Of a stretch of DNA of 64,000 nucleotides, positions 11,700-23,269 are shown piece by piece. The notes beneath the pieces are model-generated. The model worked only from the letters and a program-made list of their open reading frames with translations. It had not been told where the DNA came from and ran no database searches. The stretch lies in contig OZ020514.1 in assembly GCA_963971425.1 (NCBI GenBank), positions 45,351,527 to 45,415,526 on the forward strand. The letters are read 5' to 3'. The stretch is from Bryoerythrophyllum caledonicum. Taxonomy: Eukaryota; Streptophyta; Bryopsida; Pottiales; Pottiaceae. The first letter of the stretch is position 1; each line of letters begins with the position of its first letter. The position numbers and the translations under genes are program-made.

Positions 11700-12170
11700 T
11701 AGATTATCGACTATAGCCTTCCTCGGAATCTTGAATGGATCTAGATCTACAACAACGACACAATTAGGCCACAAATAATGCCTTGTTCTACCATTAAATG
11801 AGGCCTTTCTAATAATGTGGAGAAAGCTACAATAACTAAGCCTTCAACTCTGCTTGCTGGAATGGACAAAAAGAATATATGATAAGATATCTAGGGGCAA
11901 TAATACTTCGACCGCCTCCATGAGCCTATCTGGACGCATAGAAGACCAAATCCCGACATTGAAATACCGCAATAGTACTCGAATGACATATGTCGTGTCA
12001 TTAAAGGAAGGCAGTTGCATGGAGCCGGACTTGGCCGAGTCTAGGACCTCATCGGAGCAAAGAGGACCGCGGAGAGATATGACTATGACCTGTGAATTGC
12101 AAGGCACGACCATTGAATTAGAAATTGAACATTGGAATGAAGAGAAAATAAGGTGTGAGGTTGCCAATTG
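11700..12170 (-). pseudogene. FCP1/NIF-like HAD protein, second type (HAD2), element B, degraded
   Basis: The minus-strand frame 11844-12167 encodes a segment with VISLRGPL in the place of the DLNG motif. It continues with LLRYFNVGIWSSM, LPLDILSYILFVH and then, in another frame further on, VVVVDLDPFK. These match in order LLRSFHVGIWLSM, LFVYGRNKCS and LMVDDQPMR of the D copy at 48485-49189. The HAD nucleophile aspartate is lost in this copy (SLRG), so phosphatase activity is unlikely. Frameshifts follow about position 11844. It is the last gene before the left end of B, 0.6-0.8 kb away. Confidence 0.6.
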
Positions 12171-12182
12171 AAAGAAAATCGG

Positions 12183-12196
12183 CCGGAGATCTCCGG
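12183..12196. repeat. Element B palindrome CCGGAGATCTCCGG
   Basis: A perfect 14-bp palindrome lies between the HAD2-type and HAD1-type genes. A diverged copy (CCGGATATCTTCGG) lies at 11509-11522 near the left end. The same sequence recurs in introns of the ParB/methyltransferase-like gene and in the array at 46289-46970. Confidence 0.85.
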
Positions 12197-12422
12197 GTGT
12201 CCCTCCAAGACCAACGTTCCGCAGTCTAAAAGTTCACGCAAATACTCAATAATGTTCAAGGATACTGAAGTATGAAGTTTGGGGGCGAGTCACTAACAAT
12301 AACAATTCAAAGGAAGGACAAAAATATTTATCTTCAAAATTGAAAGGTCAATATTCCACAGACAATCTTGAATTGACATTTACAAAGCATACAATGTTAG
12401 ATATCCAGTTTATTTCAATGTT

Positions 12423-13106
12423 CTACGGCGCTGGAATTATACTCGCCACCACGGCGAGGGTCGTAGAGGTAGATTTGTCTATTGGTCCATAGCCATCCTG
12501 CAAGAGATTTTGTCCAACATAGTTAGAAACATCTTCATTGAACGCTAGCAGTCCGGCAAGCCATAGGCAAAACGTGGAGTCCAAGAAGGTGTCATTCAAA
12601 AGCCCAGTCCAAGATGGCGGATGAACTATGCTGAAGGAATTATTAAAGACATTCTTTAGTGGGGTATCATCCACAAGCAAGACATCCTTGAGAGACCAGG
12701 GCATCGCCTTGGTGTTATACACTGTCAGGTCCTTCAAAAAAATTGGCTTCTTTGGATGGGTTGGGAGCACAAACGTTGACTCATAGCATTCGGCCCACGT
12801 TAGGACTGTGATGTCTTCCAAAATGATAGCACCTTTCCAGCGCAACTCCTTAATAATATCCACGATATTTTTCTCCAACACACTGCTCCAGAATGTTACA
12901 ATAGCCTTCTGCTCGACGAAGTTAAGAAGGTTTGTGCAACCAGGCCTTACTTTGATGTCCCTCGGTTGTTCCTCTTTAAATTCCCCCTTCTGCACAGAAT
13001 CTCCATTTAAGTCAAATAGGACATGATAAACCCGTTGTGTTGTTACATGATCCTTGTTTCTAGGCTCTCGGACGTTCCTAGTAAGCATCTTTGGACCTGA
13101 ACCCAA
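12423..13106 (-). CDS. FCP1/NIF-like HAD protein, first type (HAD1), element B
   Basis: An open frame of about 228 codons. Motif I is VLFDLNGD, where the FCP1/NIF family usually has DxDxT. Motif II is VTFWSS. LLVDDTPLKNVF is a good match to the family's late aspartate motif. The first aspartate, normally the phosphorylated nucleophile, is present; the second is Asn, which could weaken or change catalysis. The protein ends PAP before a stop at 12423. The frame probably begins at a splice acceptor (GGGTTCAG or TCATTTCAG near 13095-13127), so an upstream exon may be missed. It is the closest relative in the window of 49359-50042 in D. The role inside a transposon is unknown. Confidence 0.65.
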   Translation of the reverse strand: MGSGPKMLTRNVREPRNKDHVTTQRVYHVLFDLNGDSVQKGEFKEEQPRDIKVRPGCTNLLNFVEQKAIVTFWSSVLEKNIVDIIKELRWKGAIILEDITVLTWAECYESTFVLPTHPKKPIFLKDLTVYNTKAMPWSLKDVLLVDDTPLKNVFNNSFSIVHPPSWTGLLNDTFLDSTFCLWLAGLLAFNEDVSNYVGQNLLQDGYGPIDKSTSTTLAVVASIIPAP

Positions 13107-13625
13107 AATACGAGTACATAGTCTGAAATGAGGAACTTGTACAGCTTAGAAGAACTACAAATATACATACAGAAGTGTTCCGCACTGACAATCCTAATAT
13201 GCTCGGTGGAAGATTGAGGACTATATAGACAATGACACGTAAGGATATATGTACACATCAAGCACCTGGGACAGTAGGTGGAGTATCCCTAAAGGTCTGA
13301 GCTACGCTAGTCACTTCAACAGTTTGTGTAGGGTATCAGTCACCGTCATCCTTCAACTGTGCTGACCCTGCCAAAACCTGAATACCAATAATAAAGTAGT
13401 CAGAATACAGTCTGCGTAGAGTGAGTTGTCTTAAGAACAAGCAAGAAGGTTTGATTGACAAGTATTACTTCACCTTATCTTTTTGGTCCCTTCTCCAAAC
13501 AAGAACCAGATGAGGAGGTACTTTCAACACGCGATTCCTGGCGATTGCCTTCTTCTTCTCTTTTTCAGGCAGCTGTCCTTGGCGACGCAGAGGGTAGCGC
13601 GGAGGGCTAAAGACTTGTAATTTAA

Positions 13626-14550
13626 CCCCTAAAGGACCAGATTCTCCTTTGGGGGGATTTCTGATTTTGGGCAGGTTCCTAAAATTGGAAAAAAATCCTT
13701 TTTCTCTGAAATATATATTCTAGATTGCCTCCAATAAGAGCTTCGTGGAGATATTTTTATTTTATTTTTTGGATTTGTGGTTTGAAAGTTAGTACCACTT
13801 AAAGCCAAAAGTGGGGACACCGGGCACCTCCAATTTTTTGGACAAAAGTTTCTATTGACATAGAGATTATTCACACATATAAAGAATATTTCCTTTTCTG
13901 GAAATTTTCAAAAAAAAATCTTGTCTTTAGTGTAAAAAGGCATTTTATTCCAAGTCAAACATTTTCACACATTGTCGGGCAACGGGGGAAAAAAACTTTA
14001 TCTTTACGACATAAAACCTAGAGATCTTCATATATTTCACTTTGTATTTTTTCAACAACAATATGTGGTGAAGACCTTCTTATTGACCGTTTGGATTATC
14101 ATTTGAATACATACGTGGTTCACAAAAAAATAAAACGTGAAATGGCAATTTTTGAACTTCCACTCCTTGCACACTTGTTTTGAATATGCTACACCCCTTT
14201 TTTACCTCTAAAAATTGGTGTGTTGGAAAATAACATCATGCTTAAGACAATGGTAAAAGATTTAGACCTTGTACAATGCAAAAATTTGATACAAAGTGAA
14301 GTCAAAGTCTGCTGATCTACTCAATGCAGGGAAGCAAATGAACCATTGTTTTGACTTTAAACACTAAAATCTATCAATCCGTGTGGTGGATTGCAACCAA
14401 AACTCTAAGGCATGTTTATATAGAAGTCTATTTTAAGATCTTATGGCTGAAAATCCGAAGTTCACTTTAAAATGTAATTTTCATGTCTCTTTTTGGCAGT
14501 GGCAGTTTTGGACTGGTTTTAGAGCGAAAGTGGTCGTGGTCTTTTAGGGG
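13626..14550. mobile_element. 925-bp non-autonomous element with TTAA target (piggyBac-like MITE)
   Basis: TTAA at 13622-13625 and 14551-14554 flanks a 925-bp segment with inverted ends CCCCTAAAGGACCA and CCCCTAAAAGACCA. TTAA duplication with CCC-starting ends is typical of piggyBac-type elements; the assignment is inferred from this alone. No transposase is present. Removing it and one TTAA restores a continuous frame across an exon of the B gene. A second copy starts at 24097. Confidence 0.8.
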
Positions 14551-16961
14551 TTAAGCACTGTTTCTTCCACCAATACCTCATCTATTGTGTGTTGTGTCAT
14601 GTATTGTCAGGTCCTCGACACTCTTGAATAGAGCCTCTTGTTCAGAAGGCGTCGTCGCAAGCACGACCTGCCGAAAATCTCTGGCTGCTCTGTGGCTGTC
14701 ATCAAAGTGCAAGGGTTCGGACATTGCCGTGTCATCAAGAAGTTCTTGTGCTAGACAATGTTGCCCATCCAAATGCGAATTGGATTCTTCTGAAGAAGGA
14801 CGCAATCGTGCGTCCGGACTAGGTTCGCTTGTCGAACTAGGCAATGCACCACTGAAAGGACGAGGAGGTTCATCACCGTTTAACTCCATAGGGTCATTTT
14901 AAGTGCCTGAATCCAAGATCTGCAGTGCTGTGGCTAAAAGATCTGCAGTGCTGTGGCTCGAATTTGAGGTTGGTAAACAAGTTGCTGCAAATAGCAAATC
15001 ATCTTCATGCCGCAAGTTAGCAGCCATCTGCGTTATAGTGACGAAGTCAGTTTGAAAGAAATGAAGATGCATCAAACAAGAAATTGGCATCATACACCCA
15101 AAAATCTCCCGGTCAACGTAGTCCATGTCTACAGGGCATACTAAATTCAAACATCACGATGAATGAGATGAGTCCCAAAGCATTGTAGGCGTCTAGAACG
15201 AATGATTAGCTGGTGATCTCCGGCTCATGAAAATGCCATAGGCATCATACCTGTTCGGTGGAGTTCAACCTCGACATTGCCCGTGTTTGAACCGGTTTGC
15301 CTTGGATTGACTCAGTGATGTCAACCGCCTTTGCGTCCTCGCAGCACTGTCCTTAGCGTCAAGTACAATATTCAAGTAGTATTTAAATATTTCTTCCGCG
15401 TCAGAGTTGGACTTCACTTTGCCATCTTTGTTGTTCACAATCTTAAGGACTTGTGCGTTGTGCGTCTACAAAGAAGACACTTTAGTTATGGCGACATCTC
15501 AAAAATATACCACTGTACAAAGACACAAGAATCATGGATGTAGAATTGCTCGGGAAAGGATGTCGTGCTTACCAAGCCAAGATATGTTAAATGTGGTCCT
15601 CCATTAACAATTACGACCTCCATATCTTGTGTGACAAACCCCGTAAACAGCATATCGAGGACCGAGATCCTCAGCTGCCGAACATCGGGCCTTTGCCAGC
15701 ACTTAATGGATTCGGCATGATCAGCGGCTAAATGAAGGCCGACATTTTCTTGGGGTGGCCTTTAAAGAGTTTCTTGAATGACTGAGCAGGCGTCTCATTC
15801 ACATCACATTCATACAAGAATATACAGTATTCTGTCACCCCTACACCAATATATGGGGTCGAAAACCCATCAACTTGGCTGGGGAAGAAGTAGACCACAT
15901 GTGTTGACCACAATCTCGCCTTGCTCCTAGACTCCCTTTGCCAAAGTGCAATGTGTTTGGTTATCTCGAAGAATCTGGCTGTGTCTGTGATGAGAACCAA
16001 CTGTGATCTAAGTCTCGTCTGCCCGTCTTGCATGTCCACTTCGAGATGGTTGAAAATTTTATTGCACTCAAAGAGATCTAGGACCTAAGCACAACATTTT
16101 GAGTCTTTAACACAATAGAGGAACTATAAGTAAATGTGGGTGTCTTCAACGTTATGCCACGCTCGTATGTCCGGCTGAATAAGTACCTTGGCGACCTTGC
16201 CCCTATTGTTTGGCAAAACCGTGCAGGTGTATTTAGAGTCAAATAGAACGTCTCATCGTTGAGCGTGGCTTTGGCAGCTGCATCTGGAATGTGCTGTTTC
16301 TAAATAGACACAATGACGTCTGAGGTGGCGTCGATCTCCTTGTTAATCGTCTTCAGTGGGCCGTCCAACCAAGATTTACCTTTGGCTAAGTGCTTCGTGG
16401 CGTCCACCTAGGACTTGAGTCCAAAGGCTCGGCTAATCCTCTTCTCTTCCCCAAATTCGTCCCGTTGCTCTTTTGTGTATGGGACAAAGTCAACAGACTT
16501 GGAGAGGAGAGGGTGACCTTTGTAAATCAACATGAGTTTACTCTTCATTGCTCGAATTCTCTTCTCCCAATTGAGAGCATTCTCAAGGGTCTCGGCCTGC
16601 CCCAACTTAGTACCTTGGTTTGCTCCTTTGGAAGTCTTTATACAGACCTTCTTCGCGAGCACTAAGTGTGCAAGGTAGTCGAGGTCCTCAACGCGTATAT
16701 AATAAAGTGGCATGAAGTTGTTTTGCACCAGAGGTTTCCGCTTCAACTTAGCAGGGTTGTCAATCGCCCTATTCAAATCTGGTAGGAGTCTAGCGATGTA
16801 TATCTTTTCAATTTTGATCCACTTCTCGACAACCGCGTTATCCATTTTGAATAAAAGAGAGACCTTTGCATCTTTAGAGTCCGTTCGACCGAGGTGCGTG
16901 AAAATCGTAGGTACTACTTTCTGTTGGAACGCCTACAATCAGATATAATTTAGTGAGAGAG

Positions 16962-16981
16962 CAGCCGGAGATCTCCAGCTG
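16962..16981. repeat. Element B palindrome inside an intron
   Basis: CAGCCGGAGATCTCCAGCTG lies in the intron between the GQH exon (17024-17245) and the next exon (16187-16932). A related GCTGGTGATCTCCGGCT sits in another intron at about 15209-15226, and AGAGATCTCGA lies at 17286. Intron placement parallels elements C and D. Confidence 0.75.
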
Positions 16982-17379
16982 ATTAATTTGGTTAATGTAA
17001 AGGAAGGGCGCATCGACGGAATACTATTCACGTTGAGAACTCAATTTTATCAAAAACGCCTCAGATTGAGGATGACCATATAGTTCAAGGGCAAGTTTTC
17101 TGAATGGCAATACGTGAGCGAAAATTTTCTGCGCCTCCACAATATGCTGACCACTAATTATGTAGAAGTGCGTTGTGTCCTTTAGGCAGTTGCTTAAGTA
17201 GTTTATTAGGTTTATAGTGATTATTAAACCCGGTCTTGAAATCACTAGATTAAGTCACACAAATTCATTTCAAAAGAGTCCCTAAAGAGATCTCGAGATG
17301 AAAGTCTAAAATCAGCATTTAACCTAAATTAACTAGTTGAGTTTAGAAGGTAGTTAGAAGTAGTATAGACCTTCTAGAT

Positions 17380-18740
17380 GCTAATTCTTGTTTGAAAGAA
17401 TTAGTAGTAAGTTGCAGGACAAAAAGAAAAGACAAAAAAGATTAAAAAAAGACAAAAATAAAAAAAATAAAGTAAAAGAAAATTCAAATAACTTTATAAA
17501 AAAAAATTCAAATTCAAATTCAAATTGGCTGATACCGAGGCAGACCCCGGTACCAACCTGGGTACCAGTAGGGACGAGTCCTGGCTATCTAGGGCCTGGC
17601 CTTGGCAAGCCAAACCGTGCCTTGGCGCCCACCCGGGCCGAGCCTGGCCATTCGTGCGTTAACCCGGGCCCCGTCCAGTTGGTCTGGAGGGAGGCGAACC
17701 CCTGACCCTATGACTCGAGTTGGACCCCGACTCCGCCAGGGAGTCAACGCCGCAGGGATGACTGTCGTAGTACGTGTTGGCAACTATTCACATCTTAACA
17801 TAAAGATACCCTTAAGGATATCGTTCCCACAAAGAATCACCGTGAACTACAACGACTTACAACCAGTTTATATGTACACAATGTTACCTATATTGCGATC
17901 ATTACATCAAAGGAAAGAAAGGGAAAGGGTTAGATTACAACGCCTGAGCGTTATCTACATACACCAACCCGCTCTCCGTACGAGTGCTTTCCCTTGGGTA
18001 GGAGCCTACTTCGCTCGGAGATAGGGACCTTCGGGTAGGAGCCTACTTCGACTTAGCCCCGCTTAAGAGAGGGGGGGTTATCTTTATAACTATGCACACT
18101 ATAGACATCCAGAGTACACGAGTACCCAGATAGAGATTATATCACCACGGACGGTAGTCCGTGGACTCACAGAGATTTTAGCGTTGGACACAAGTAACAG
18201 CTATTCTACCTCCCATTCTCTCCTTCTAACTCTACTCACTCACTTGGATGGTTATGGTGTCACTGAGACCCCCCGAAGGGGTATTAGACCCGTGTTTCCG
18301 AGGTTGCGAGCGGCGTAATGTAAGTAAGCAAGGGGCCTACCCGCCCACTATCCGTCCTCCCCTCAATCTCCCTCCACATCCGATGCGGCTGGAGGTAGGA
18401 TATTTCAGGGAATGATACGAGTCTTCACAACCGACACCAACCAGTACGCCGGAAGGTCACTCAAGACTCGCTAGGACCCTTATACATCCGTCACTCCTCC
18501 CTTGTCCTTCCCTAGACACGTACAATCTCACCTGTTATTCCCATCCACCCAACTAATCTACTTGATGGAACAAGGAAACGACTGTAACGGTTAGAGTTGG
18601 AGTCACGCTTCTACTAGCTATCTTCTCACCTCACCTGTTATTCCCACCCACCCGGACTAATCTACTTGATGAAACAAGGAAACAATGATTAGACAATTAG
18701 TATAGACTTGAGGAGTGGACTACTTGAAATGGCACTCACA
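17380..18740. other. Non-coding stretch, possibly retroelement remnant
   Basis: The segment starts AT-rich, then becomes GC-rich (GGTACCAACCTGGGTACCAG near 17550). It contains short internal repeats: GGGTAGGAGCCTACTTCG twice (about 17995 and 18033), and a segment beginning CACCTGTTATTCCCA near 18530 and 18637. I see no reverse transcriptase, integrase or paired long terminal repeat. It separates the visible part of B from the left end of C. Confidence 0.4.
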
Positions 18741-18746
18741 GTCATG

Positions 18747-18800
18747 TAACGCCAGATTCATTAAAATGAGACATTTTAGAGTCTCAATTTATCATTGTGT
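18747..18800. mobile_element. Left TIR and hairpin of element C
   Basis: TAACGCCAGATTCATTAAAA (18747-18766) is followed by TGAGACATTTTAGAGTCTCA, an inverted pair able to form a hairpin. Its CCAnATT core also resembles the A, B and D ends, so the family ends appear to be related but diverged. Confidence 0.65.
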
Positions 18801-19506
18801 CTAATTATAGTGAATTTTTTGTTTCATTAATTTGAGACTATTTATTAAATTGAGACTTAAGCTCAATTGAAATTGCCAAGTACTACATTCTAAAAAATTA
18901 TCATAGCAAGAATAAAAATACTTCATAAAAATTTGAGCGGATATAAATTTGAGCATCCCTAGCAGGGCTCAAAATTAAACTAAAATAAGACATTTACACT
19001 CATTTATAAGCCACCCAAAATGCATGTCTTCTCAATTTAAAGGGAAATAAAAATTACCAATTTCAAGAAGTGGTACATGTTTCAAACAACAAGGTCATTA
19101 AAATACCAATCACTAAAAAATTAGCACATACTCTAGAAATACATTCAAATATTTATATTAATAGAAAGTATCCATGCATCAAGGATAAATGCACAATTAA
19201 TCAAACACACAATGTGAACCACAATTTATCCATCAATAACTTTATAAACAAACGGCAACGTTTAATGATATTGAAGCAACACAATAAATCACTATTCGAA
19301 ACTACAAATTCTAATCTAATATTGTCTACAAATATGCTACGCGAACATTCAAAGTCTCAATTCCACGACAGACCCCCATGTTCAGTACATACTTAGTACA
19401 ATATCTAGTCCAAAACAATACAAGTTCAAATAAGAACATGCACCCCCACCTATTTCGAATTACTAGGATAACTGTTGCCATCAAAAAACAAAAAACCTCT
19501 TGAAAT

Positions 19507-22320
19507 CTAATATTCAGCTAAAGATGCCTTGATTATTTCTACTTGTGATTTTGGAATTTTGAGCCTCGAAGAACTAATGTTCCCACGGAACCTAGGCTTC
19601 CAAGCTGTTACAATGCAATCTGTATATACCCAGATTGGTTCAGATTCAGATTCTTCTACCCAATTGTTCCCATTACTAGAATCCCACCCTTGGTATGTTT
19701 CTAAGTCCACATGACGTTGAGATGCAGGTTTGTAGTATTGCACTTTAATCTCATGAGAATGTTCACGATCTGGATGTGGATTAGTCAATGCCAAGGCGAT
19801 CCAAAATGGGCGCAAATCCCCATCAGCTGAACGCACCGCAAGTACATAGCCCTCATATACATCTCTACCAACCCGGAACGATGGAGGCGGACAATGACGT
19901 CGTTGTCCAATGAATGGAGGGTCTTCGGCATACTCCTCCCTCAATGTACCATCTATATCGTACTCATCCACCATAGATGGAGCATATCTAGATAGTGGCC
20001 AAAATCCCTCTCGTAGAGAACTCGATTCTTCGAGTGGCACCTCAAGAGCAGCCTTTACACCTCTCCAATAATACATGATATGCTCATTCTTCCTCCTGTA
20101 TTCACCTGAGATATCCTCATTTGCCATGGATTCCCAAAGACTTAGAAATCCAGAAATACCCTTCATAACCTCGTCATAATTCTCATGACGTCGCGGATTG
20201 AGAGGAAGTGGCTACCCATGAGGCAATATTGGTCTACCATCTGCCGTCATTTTCCACAACTGAATTCCTCCATTCTCCTCGGGCAACCAATCCCTATCTG
20301 TACAAAGAATTTTGTACTGCATCTTTGGCAAACCATCAGAATCCTTGTAAAATTTGAACTGCTGGCCCTTTGTATGACCTGTAAGGGCCTCATTGTTGAT
20401 GCACAAATATCCATTAAGAAAGCCCTTGAAGTCGGGCACCTCTTCAATAAGATGTGGAATAACTGGCTTCTCTTCAGCATCCATAAATGACTTCATTAAG
20501 AGCGGAATTGTTGGATAGCTATTTGACTTAAGTTTGGTACTCCATCTCCCAAACATTGCATCAATATCCTCGTGACTATGACCAACAAGTATGAAGTTCA
20601 CGTGTACTTCTCGGAAAATACCCAAATGAACAAGTAGGGAGAAGAAAGCAAACACAAATCTATTCTTATTGTCTCCTATGGCATTATCCAATTGCATTTG
20701 TAGAATTGGTGGTAAGTGCCTTGCAGGAACAGGTTCAACCGGTGGAGCCGCAAGGGATCCAAGGCACACATTGGCATTAGGAAGCACAACCTTAGACAGT
20801 GGAGAAGCTCTCCTTCTTGCAAATAATTCACGAGAAGAATACATCGGTGGACTCTCTAAGTCCCGAAGCAACTTAGCAATGGATCCAACTCTCTAATTCG
20901 AGTCGGTGGGGAAGATGTCAAGACTATAATGCGCATAACGGACATCTCCATGTCCATGAGCAATCATTCCAGTCACAGCTACATGGAGTTTCATGAAGGA
21001 CTCCGTCGCTTTATTCTTGTGAGAAAAATGGAGAGATGCTGTTTTGCTGTGATCCATTTTATCATGGATGATGCAAACAACGTCATTTGGTCTATCCTCC
21101 GAGTTCTTCCGGTTGCCATAATATAAAATACGATGAGTCTGTTGGGAGGCCTGATGCAACTTCAATTTGGTATCCCACGTATTGAATGAAGAGGACCCTC
21201 GTGTACTAGCCTTCTTCAATTGCTTCAATTAGTCGCATCTACCGCAGCGAGCAAAGTTGTCACCCGGCTTCTTAGTGGAAAAATGTTCAAATTCTGAGCT
21301 CCGAATTCGGCTAAGACCAGACAAAGATATTGGTTTGAGACCAAATCTTCAATTCACCTCATTCACTTTGGGCAACACTACACTCCATTGAAAGGAGGAG
21401 GGAAGATGTTTCGAAACAACCTTCTCCCCAGTGCCAAGAGTAGTAGTCTTGTTAGGACTACTATCAGCAGCATCGTCAAGTAGGTCGTGCAATGTAGCAA
21501 TTGCTTGGAGAATATGGGTGCGAGGCTTCTTAGTCCCAGAATTGTCGTGTGCCATCACTCGTACTTCATCCTTTGCATCACTTTTGTATCGATAGAATGT
21601 GGCTCGGCTAACCTCCATGATTGTACACCATGCATCTTGGCATACATCAATTCCATCGAGCGTCACCACATGGTTGCCATTGAAGTCAATGTGCATTTGC
21701 CTATGCACATCAAGCAAAACATGTTTCCGAAAGTATACACCTCCAATGTCATTGTGAACTTGCGTTCGAAGTACAGAAATTAAACTGTGCGGAAAGCGTT
21801 GCGTACAATTTCTTGGACAACAAACAATGCTCGCAACAAGGTTGATCGATTGTGCAGAAAGGAGTATTTCCTTCTTTGGTGGAGAAGGCAGCACTCGTCT
21901 CAACCAATTACTCTCATACTGTCGAAGACCAATTCTTGGACCCCGACGGAATACCTTCAAAGCAGCATTGTAAATGCTAGTTTGCTCTTGGTCGTACAAA
22001 CTCACATTACGAAGAAAGACCTGTCGAATTGGCCATGCTCGGAGAGCAAACATCCAATTCAAGGGAATATCATCCTCATTTAAGGATTCAACAATCAGAA
22101 TCGCGACATGATCATCTCCAAGTGGCCGGCCTCCAGTTTCAGGAATTAAACTGGAATCAACACTCTGTCATAGTCCGATTCCGACGTTATTCCCTGATGT
22201 GTTTTGAAGGATAACGCGCTTCGAAAACCAGGCAGCGAGAGGAATACCCTCACAAGGAGCAACATCGGAAGGCAAGGTTGGAGGAGCTCAATCTCTGACA
22301 TCAAATGAGTCTCCTTCCAT
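19507..22320 (-). pseudogene. DUF7869-like putative transposase, copy 3 (one frame, six in-frame stops)
   Basis: A single 938-codon frame runs from ATG at 22320 to TAG at 19507 with no frameshift. It is interrupted by TGA at 22288, 22168 and 21349, TAA at 21229, and TAG at 20893 and 20212. In order it shows LRAWPIRQVFL; a helix-turn-helix-like segment (VCQDAWCTIMEVSRATFYRY, ~21640); CGRC (~21240); IIHDKMDHSKTA (~21060); LQMQLDNAIGDNKNR (~20700); GHSHEDIDAMFGRW (~20575); HTKGQQFKFYKD; and a C-terminal domain with PFWIALAL and VQYYKPA. DKMD, LDN and HEDID are candidate acidic stations of a DDE/D transposase; the DUF7869 naming is from memory of the family. Each stop can be read as CGA, CAA or CAG after a C-to-T change. 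C-element palindromes crowd its upstream region. Confidence 0.75.
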
Positions 22321-22464
22321 CTACAATAAATCCATTTGACGTGGCTTTAGTTGAGAAATGAAGTTCATTGAAATATGAAAAATAATAAGCACCTTGAATC
22401 CAAAGCAATATAAATTTGGACAAGTGCATTTAGGCACAAAGGCAATATCCAAAAACGCGACTGA

Positions 22465-23257
22465 GTATCCTCGGCTCAAGGATATGAATGAGAGAAATTA
22501 GAAATACACATGAATATTTATTTAAACAGTATCCTCGATTCGAAGATACTAAGATAATATTATGATGCCAATGGAGAGAGCGACATCCTAGCCGTCTCAA
22601 AAAATATCAACAGTCATTTAAGTACTTGTTAAGATACATTGAAGACGAGTAGAATTAAGTAGGTCGATCATCGACGAGTAAAAGTTCAGTACGGACTCGA
22701 GGAAAAATGAAGTGTAGACGATCTCTTCTTTTAAGTAAACAAGAAGAGTTGATTAAAATTTAGATTGGCATTCTTTTATGGATAATATGGGATTATCCTC
22801 GGGTCGAGGATAGACCGACTACTAATAATTTGAAGTACTTTATAGTGAAACTTAACCGACGAAACGATTCAGTCCTTAAATAAGAATCTCATTTATAGGA
22901 TTTGTTGATCGACAGCCGAACTAGCAAAAGGCAGTATTATCCTCGACCCGAGGATAAATTTAATGACTATCTCACTCATAGGACTCGTTGATCGACTGCT
23001 GTACAAGCGAGAGTCAGTGGTATCCTCGACCCGAGGATAAATGGAATGAGGATCATTTTATATGACTCATTGATCAGTTGCTGAACTAGCGAGAGTCAGT
23101 GTTATCCTCTCATAGGTCACGTTGGTTGACTGATGAACTAGGAAGAGTCAGTGATATCCTCGACCCGAGGATAAATGGAATGAGGATCTCATTCATAGGA
23201 TTTGTTGATCAACACCTGAACTAGCAAGAATCAATTTTATCCTCGACCCGAGGATAA
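22465..23257. repeat. Palindrome array C upstream of the transposase
   Basis: At least seven palindromes of the TATCCTCGACCCGAGGATA type occur at about 22465, 22529, 22793, 22937, 23021, 23155 and 23237, plus a half site at 23103. From 22860 on they lie in a tandem unit of roughly 85-135 bp containing GTTGATCGAC and GAACTAGC. The array begins about 145 bp upstream of the transposase ATG. The central bases favour ACCC rather than the GAGTC common on the right arm. Confidence 0.9.
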
Positions 23258-23269
23258 ATGGTTAGTTTA

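Larger units (their letters stand above)
13258..17250 (-). pseudogene. ParB/DGQHR-like plus methyltransferase-like gene, element B (3' part)
   Basis: I reconstruct these minus-strand exons. 17024-17245 contains YIISGQHIVEAQKI, a ParB/DGQHR-type motif. The others are 16187-16932; 15573-16084, ending VNGGPHLTYLGL (glycine-rich, like a methyltransferase motif I); 15251-15465; 14555-15128 joined to 13474-13621 across a MITE; and 13258-13377. Introns have GT..AG ends, and the one after the glycine motif falls at the equivalent place in the C copy. In-frame stops at 16408, about 16300, 14899 and 14578, plus a one-base shift near 15750, mark it as decayed. Most stops can be read as CAG, CAA or CGA changed by C to T. 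The 5' exons are probably displaced to 46100-47720. No target or catalytic residues could be assigned. Confidence 0.6.

Noticed and set aside
17380..18740. Long terminal repeat paired with sequence in 43.5-46 kb
   Set aside because: I compared the two by eye and found no extended similarity.
22465..23257. CRISPR-like array (short repeats with spacers)
   Set aside because: The repeats are palindromes embedded in longer, mutually similar tandem units, so the spacers are not unique; the setting is eukaryotic and no cas-like gene is present.
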